Of a DNA stretch of 9,910 bases, positions 6,619 to 9,910 are shown one piece after another. Position numbers and translations under genes: made by a program. The stretch is from Parvularcula sp. (GTDB taxonomy: Bacteria; Pseudomonadota; Alphaproteobacteria; Caulobacterales; Parvularculaceae). A model generated the notes under the pieces. The model was not told the DNA's origin. It saw only the letters and a program-made list of their open reading frames with translations, and made no database searches. Within the stretch, counting starts at the first letter, position 1. Each line of letters begins with the position of its first letter. The stretch lies in NCBI GenBank assembly GCA_003506635.1, contig DNZB01000206.1, positions 1-9,910 on the forward strand. Direction: 5' to 3'.

Positions 6619-9044
6619 CGCGCGCTCCTTGCTGTCTTGGGCGGGGCCGTCGCTGCGGCTTTCGGCGCGCGCTCCTGTCCCAGCAGGATCGGAAGCCATT
6701 TCGACGGCGCGTCGCCGACCCTTGCCCGCAATTGGTCAAGCGCGCGCACGGTCTGCTCACGCCCGGACAGGACGCGCAGCATTTCCGGCTCGCCCGAAAG
6801 ATCAAGCCGTGCGACGACGCTGTCCGTTCCCGCCTTGATCAGAAAGCAGCGCGATTCCTCCGGCAGGGACCGCACGATGTCGAGCTCATGCGCGGTGAGG
6901 CCGAAGCCCGCGCCGTAGTCTTCCTCGCTAGCGCGCGGGTTCGGCATGAAGATCTGCGCGGCGGTCTGTTCGCGAATGGCGCTGGCGATGCGGCTGTCGA
7001 GGGCGTCGCGCGCCGACTGCGTGCAGAAGCCGACGACGCCGTTACGCTTGCGGATGGTTTTCAGCCAGTCCTTGAGACGCGCGCCGAAGATTTCATCGTC
7101 GAGCGCCTTCCATCCCTCATCGATGACGATGAGGGTCGGCGATCCGTCGAGACGCTCTTCGATGCGGCGGAAGAGATACATCATCGCGGGCGTACGAAGG
7201 TCCGGCGCGTCAAGAAGCTCGGTCATGTCGAAGCCGAGCACGCGCGCATCGGCGGAAAGACGGTCGGCGGCGTTGTCGAACATCCACGCGAACTCGCCGC
7301 CCGCGCACCATCGCGCCATCCGCTGCGCAAGATCGCCGGCTTCGGGGCGCCGCACTCCGCCGAGAAGCTCGCGAAAATAGCGCAGGCGACGCAGCTCCGC
7401 CGGCTGATCGAAATTGGCGTCGACCGCTTCGGCGATGACGGCGAGTTCGTCCGCGGACAAGGGCCCGGCATTCCCGCGCGCCAATTGCGCGATCAGCGCG
7501 CGCAGGAACGCGCGCGTGCCGCCGCTGTCGGCGAGTTGCAGCGGATTAAAGCCGGTCGGACTTCCGTGCCGCAAAACTTCGTAGACGCCGCCGATCGCGC
7601 GCAGGAAAATTTCCGCGCCGCGATCCTTGTCGAAAAAAATGGTGCGCGGGGCGAGCTTTTGCGCCTGCGCGGTCAGGAAGTTGAGAACGACGGTCTTGCC
7701 CGACCCGGAAGGTCCGATGACGAGAAAATTGCCGAGATCGCCCTGGTGGAAATTGAAGAAATAAGGCGTCGCCGACGTCGTTTCGAACACCGTGATCGCC
7801 TGTCCCCAGTGATTGCCCTCCGCCGAACCGATCGGAAAGCCGTGCAGGGAACAAAGGCCCGCAGCAGCGCCGGAAGAGATGAGCGCCCGGCGCGCGATAT
7901 AGTCGGTGTTGCCCGGAAATTGCGCCCAGAAGGCGGGTTCGAGATTGAGCTGCTCGCGCACCGCGATGGCGCCGATGTCAGCGACGGCCGCTTGCACGCT
8001 CGCCGCGGCGTTGTCGAGCGCGGCGATCGTTTCCGCGCGCACAAGGACGCTCATGTGATGTTCGCCGAACGCGGCCGCGCCGCTCGCCGCATCGTCCTTC
8101 GCGGCCATCAGGCCGCGCTTCAGAGAGATGGTGTCGTCATCCGCCGCGCGAAGGCGGCGCAGCGACAGATCGATGCGCTCCTGCGCAATCTGCCGGTCGA
8201 CGAAGGCGAAGCTTTCCGTCACCACCATGTCGATCGGCAGCCGCAAGAGGCCGTCGAGCATGCCGGGCGTCGCTGTCGCGGGATATTCTTTCAACGACAG
8301 AATGGCGCCGAATTCCGGCATGCCGGCGCCTTTCATCTCCATCGCCTCGACGCCGAAGGAAAGGCGCTTGTAGGGGAGGTGATGCGCAGCAGGTCCCTGC
8401 GGCTCAACGACAGGATTAAGCTCGCCGTTCAAAAGAAGCGACAGAAACTCCAACGGCTCGGAGCAGCGCCCGCCGGGACCGTCATAGCGTCCGAGCGTGC
8501 GCGGGCCATAAGGCTTCAGCGAGGCGAGCAAGCTCTCGCGCACGCCGTCAAGAACGCGAATATCGCGCTCGCGGGAAAGATGGGCGTCGCGCCCGATCTT
8601 CCGCGCATGGTCGCCAAGGCGGTCGAGGACGCCGACCTTGCCGATCGACGGCTTGAAAAGAAGCGTCAGGAAGAGATCGTTGACGTAGAGACGCTTTTCG
8701 CTGACGCGCCGGCGCCAGCGCTGATCCAGCCAGCGCGCGAACGGGTCCTCGAAAGACGAATTCAAATCGACCGCAGTGCGCCGGCGCACGATGTGGTGGT
8801 AGAGCGCGATGCGGGCGTTGCCGACGCTGCGCAGCATCGTGTCGCGCACCGCTTGCCGGTAATTCAACTCGTCCGTGTCCGCGGTTTCAAACGGGAAGCC
8901 GTCAAGCAGGATGACCTGCATCAGCATGCCGTCCTTCAGCGCGAGCGTGACGTCATCGGCGTGCGCGAGATAGGGCAGTCGGTCGCCGACGCGGCCTTCC
9001 TTCTTCGCCAGACTGCCGATTCTTTTTTGCGCCATGCCCCTCAT
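6615..9044 (-). CDS. virB4: VirB4 ATPase of the type IV secretion system
   Basis: The largest and most conserved T4SS ATPase, bound to the inner membrane and needed for pilus biogenesis and substrate transfer. The 809 residues fit the VirB4/CagE/TrbE family (about 780-830). An N-terminal CagE_TrbE_VirB region (about 20-410) with DRLPYLAHADDVT and NFHQGDLGNFLVIGPSGSGK leads into the RecA-like domain. Walker A is GPSGSGKT (444-451), Walker B is LIVIDEGW (638-645), and the downstream LKTIRKRNGVVGFCTQSARD (657-676) and REQTAAQIFMPNP (691-703) are the usual motor and C-terminal motifs. All catalytic residues expected are present. The end is an Ala/Lys/Pro-rich tail. The start could be 9044 or the ATG at 9035 (three residues shorter, MAQKRIG); neither has a clear Shine-Dalgarno, though GAGGGG lies close to the second. 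It follows virB3 by seven bases and overlaps virB6 by ATGA. Confidence 0.97.
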   Translation of the reverse strand: MRGMAQKRIGSLAKKEGRVGDRLPYLAHADDVTLALKDGMLMQVILLDGFPFETADTDELNYRQAVRDTMLRSVGNARIALYHHIVRRRTAVDLNSSFEDPFARWLDQRWRRRVSEKRLYVNDLFLTLLFKPSIGKVGVLDRLGDHARKIGRDAHLSRERDIRVLDGVRESLLASLKPYGPRTLGRYDGPGGRCSEPLEFLSLLLNGELNPVVEPQGPAAHHLPYKRLSFGVEAMEMKGAGMPEFGAILSLKEYPATATPGMLDGLLRLPIDMVVTESFAFVDRQIAQERIDLSLRRLRAADDDTISLKRGLMAAKDDAASGAAAFGEHHMSVLVRAETIAALDNAAASVQAAVADIGAIAVREQLNLEPAFWAQFPGNTDYIARRALISSGAAAGLCSLHGFPIGSAEGNHWGQAITVFETTSATPYFFNFHQGDLGNFLVIGPSGSGKTVVLNFLTAQAQKLAPRTIFFDKDRGAEIFLRAIGGVYEVLRHGSPTGFNPLQLADSGGTRAFLRALIAQLARGNAGPLSADELAVIAEAVDANFDQPAELRRLRYFRELLGGVRRPEAGDLAQRMARWCAGGEFAWMFDNAADRLSADARVLGFDMTELLDAPDLRTPAMMYLFRRIEERLDGSPTLIVIDEGWKALDDEIFGARLKDWLKTIRKRNGVVGFCTQSARDALDSRIASAIREQTAAQIFMPNPRASEEDYGAGFGLTAHELDIVRSLPEESRCFLIKAGTDSVVARLDLSGEPEMLRVLSGREQTVRALDQLRARVGDAPSKWLPILLGQERAPKAAATAPPKTARSAR
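6625..6630 (-). promoter_or_regulatory. Ribosome binding site of virB6
   Basis: AAGGAG is spaced six bases from the ATG at 6618, within the virB4 3' end. It decides the virB6 start in favour of 6618 over the upstream in-frame ATG at 6699. Confidence 0.75.
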
Positions 9045-9051
9045 CCGGATT

Positions 9052-9336
9052 TTAAGGAGCGTAACTGTTGCAGCGCCATAAGGCGTAATTGGCGGCGCGC
9101 GGGCATTTGCTGACGCGTTTCAGCCAGAGATCGAAGATGCGCGGCTCGCGCAGCGAGGCGAGATAACCGACCGCGTGCAGCGCGACCGGCGCCAGCAGCG
9201 AGAGGAACGAGCGCGTGACGAGAAAGATCTCCGTCGAGACGACGAGATTGATCACGAAATAACTATAGGAAACGCCGGCGAAGGTTTGCGGCTGGGTCAG
9301 CGCGCGAAAGACCGGCGTGCGTGAAAGCTCCGCCAT
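9052..9336 (-). CDS. virB3: VirB3 inner-membrane protein of the type IV secretion system
   Basis: A small T4SS membrane protein (PF05101) that associates with VirB4 and is required for pilus assembly. The 94 residues begin MAELSRTPVFRALTQPQTF, the usual 'L...P.F.GLT.P...G' start of VirB3. Two adjacent hydrophobic segments lie at about 22-41 and 44-60, and the protein ends with a basic segment and the family-typical W-x-CNSY-x-P (87-94). Length matches the family (about 90-110). It starts seven bases after the virB2 stop with only a weak GGTGAG upstream, and ends at a TAA seven bases before virB4. The order virB2-virB3-virB4 supports the assignment strongly. Confidence 0.93.
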   Translation of the reverse strand: MAELSRTPVFRALTQPQTFAGVSYSYFVINLVVSTEIFLVTRSFLSLLAPVALHAVGYLASLREPRIFDLWLKRVSKCPRAANYALWRCNSYAP

Positions 9337-9343
9337 GGCAGGC

Positions 9344-9655
9344 TCACCCCGCCGCGCCGGCCGCCGACTGGATGCCGGAGACGATCGACGCCGCGCCGAA
9401 AAGAATGAAGCAGCCGACGATGACGGTGACGCCGTAGCGCCAGTTCATCCGCCCCGTGAGCATCATGAACCCGACGAGCGCGACGGCGATCACGGCGACC
9501 GCGGTCGCGACATTGCCAAGAAGCGTTCCTTGCAGCCACTCGACGGCGGCGAGAATGGGTCCGGAGCCTTGCGGATCGGCGCTGCGCGATTGCGCATGCG
9601 CGGCGCTGAGGCTCGCGGCGGCGAACGGCAGGACTTTTCGAACGAAGATGAACAA
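9344..9655 (-). CDS. virB2: VirB2 major pilin (TrbC/VirB2 family)
   Basis: The pilin subunit of the T4SS. The 103-residue precursor has a basic, hydrophobic signal (MFIFVRKVLPFAAASLSAAHA) with a good AHA-QS cleavage site at 21/22, leaving a mature pilin of about 82 residues. The mature part has two hydrophobic helices at about 48-66 and 75-94 joined by a short polar loop (TGRMNWRYG), the standard VirB2 hairpin topology. The start codon appears to be TTG. GGAG lies eight bases upstream and no ATG or GTG exists in frame at a sensible position. An upstream extension cannot be excluded because the frame stays open. It is the first recognisable gene of the operon. Pilins of this family are short and variable, so the call rests on topology, signal peptide and position before virB3. 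Confidence 0.9.
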   Translation of the reverse strand: MFIFVRKVLPFAAASLSAAHAQSRSADPQGSGPILAAVEWLQGTLLGNVATAVAVIAVALVGFMMLTGRMNWRYGVTVIVGCFILFGAASIVSGIQSAAGAAG

Positions 9656-9910
9656 CGGGAACGCTCCGAAACGCGCGCCGTCCGCTTCCGGCGACTGCGA
9701 AATGACCGTGCCCCAACAGGGAAAATGAAAGCTTAACGCCGCGCGGTGAAGTCACGCGGCAGGGGGATTAATTCTCAATCAGGATCGCAGCCGCGGCGGC
9801 TTTCGGGTGCGGTCTTTTGGGACATTCGCGACGAAGAAGAACCGCGAGGCCTTGCGACGAAACGGAAATTCAGGCTCTGCCGCTCATGAAGGGGAAGTCG
9901 CTGGAACCGA
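9656..9910. other. Region upstream of virB2; no complete gene recognised
   Basis: About 255 bases to the window edge. It should contain the operon promoter unless transcription enters from the right, but I see no convincing -35/-10 pair. An imperfect inverted repeat, GCCGCG (9738-9743) and CGCGGC (9755-9760), lies in it. On the minus strand, one frame from the edge ends at a TGA at 9870-9872 (last residues GSSDFPFMSGRA). A second frame shifted by one base is open from 9883 to a TGA at 9779-9781 and contains EFPFRRKASRFFFVAN. This looks like a gene end, a decayed gene or a repeat fragment; I cannot name it. Confidence 0.4.
9664..9667 (-). promoter_or_regulatory. Probable ribosome binding site of virB2
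   Basis: GGAG with an eight-base spacer (CGTTCCCG) precedes the TTG at 9655. It is the best support for a non-ATG start of the pilin gene. Confidence 0.5.

Noticed and set aside
6619..6699. Longer virB6 start at 6699
   Set aside because: It would add a polar segment inside virB4, whereas 6618 has AAGGAG at ideal spacing and an ATGA overlap like the other joins.
6732..9113. A 793-codon plus-strand open frame opposite virB4
   Set aside because: It is antisense to a gene with complete VirB4 motifs. Its product is dominated by Arg, Ala, Asp and Glu with no recognisable domain, the usual shadow of a GC3-rich gene.
9738..9760. Inverted repeat GCCGCG/CGCGGC as a transcription terminator
   Set aside because: The stem is short with an imperfect loop, and neither strand has a proper T-run directly after it. 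Its role is not supported.
9749..9910. Plus-strand frame open to the right edge (possible GTG start near 9808)
   Set aside because: No Shine-Dalgarno, no recognisable protein, and the competing minus-strand frames look at least as coding-like.
1..9910. tRNA, rRNA, CRISPR array, insertion sequence or integrase signature of a mobile island
   Set aside because: No cloverleaf, repeat-spacer pattern, transposase or long terminal repeats were seen in any part of the window.

Overview
This GC-rich window carries an almost complete core of a VirB-type (P-type) type IV secretion system (T4SS) on the minus strand. It is followed, on the same strand, by a pair of exported proteins of the DUF1800 and DUF1501 families. 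The organism is most likely an alphaproteobacterium. The reasons are the VirB3, VirB9 and VirB10 sequence style, the GC3-rich codon use, the scarcity of GANTC (the CcrM methylation site), and the very tight ATGA-coupled gene packing. I cannot place it below class from sequence alone.

Layout from right to left, which is the direction of transcription. Positions 9910-9656 hold no convincing complete gene; they show short coding-like fragments in shifted frames and a small inverted repeat. Then come virB2 (pilin, TTG start), virB3, virB4 (ATPase), virB6 (polytopic inner-membrane channel), virB9, virB10 (core complex) and virB11 (traffic ATPase), ending at 2566. The junctions virB4/virB6, virB6/virB9, virB9/virB10 and virB10/virB11 are all 4-base ATGA overlaps, so this is one translationally coupled operon. 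A gap of about 200 bases (2565-2364) separates it from a lipoprotein-like DUF1800 protein (2363-627). Twelve bases further on, a DUF1501 protein with a probable Tat signal starts at 614 and runs off the left edge.

How the parts fit: VirB4 and VirB11 are the ATPases, VirB3 and VirB6 form the inner-membrane platform, VirB9 and VirB10 form the periplasm-spanning core, and VirB2 makes the pilus. No virB1, virB5, virB7, virB8, virD4 coupling protein, relaxase or effector is present in the window. The missing virB5, virB7 and virB8 are the most notable feature, because the seamless overlaps show no sign of a recent deletion. A run of seven G in the last codons of virB9 forms an all-G -1 slippery heptamer that would read directly into virB10. 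It is an intriguing but unproven recoding candidate.

The DUF1800/DUF1501 pair is a common bacterial gene pair of unknown biochemical role. Nothing in the sequence ties it functionally to the T4SS beyond shared strand and proximity. I found no tRNA, rRNA, CRISPR array, insertion sequence or integrase.
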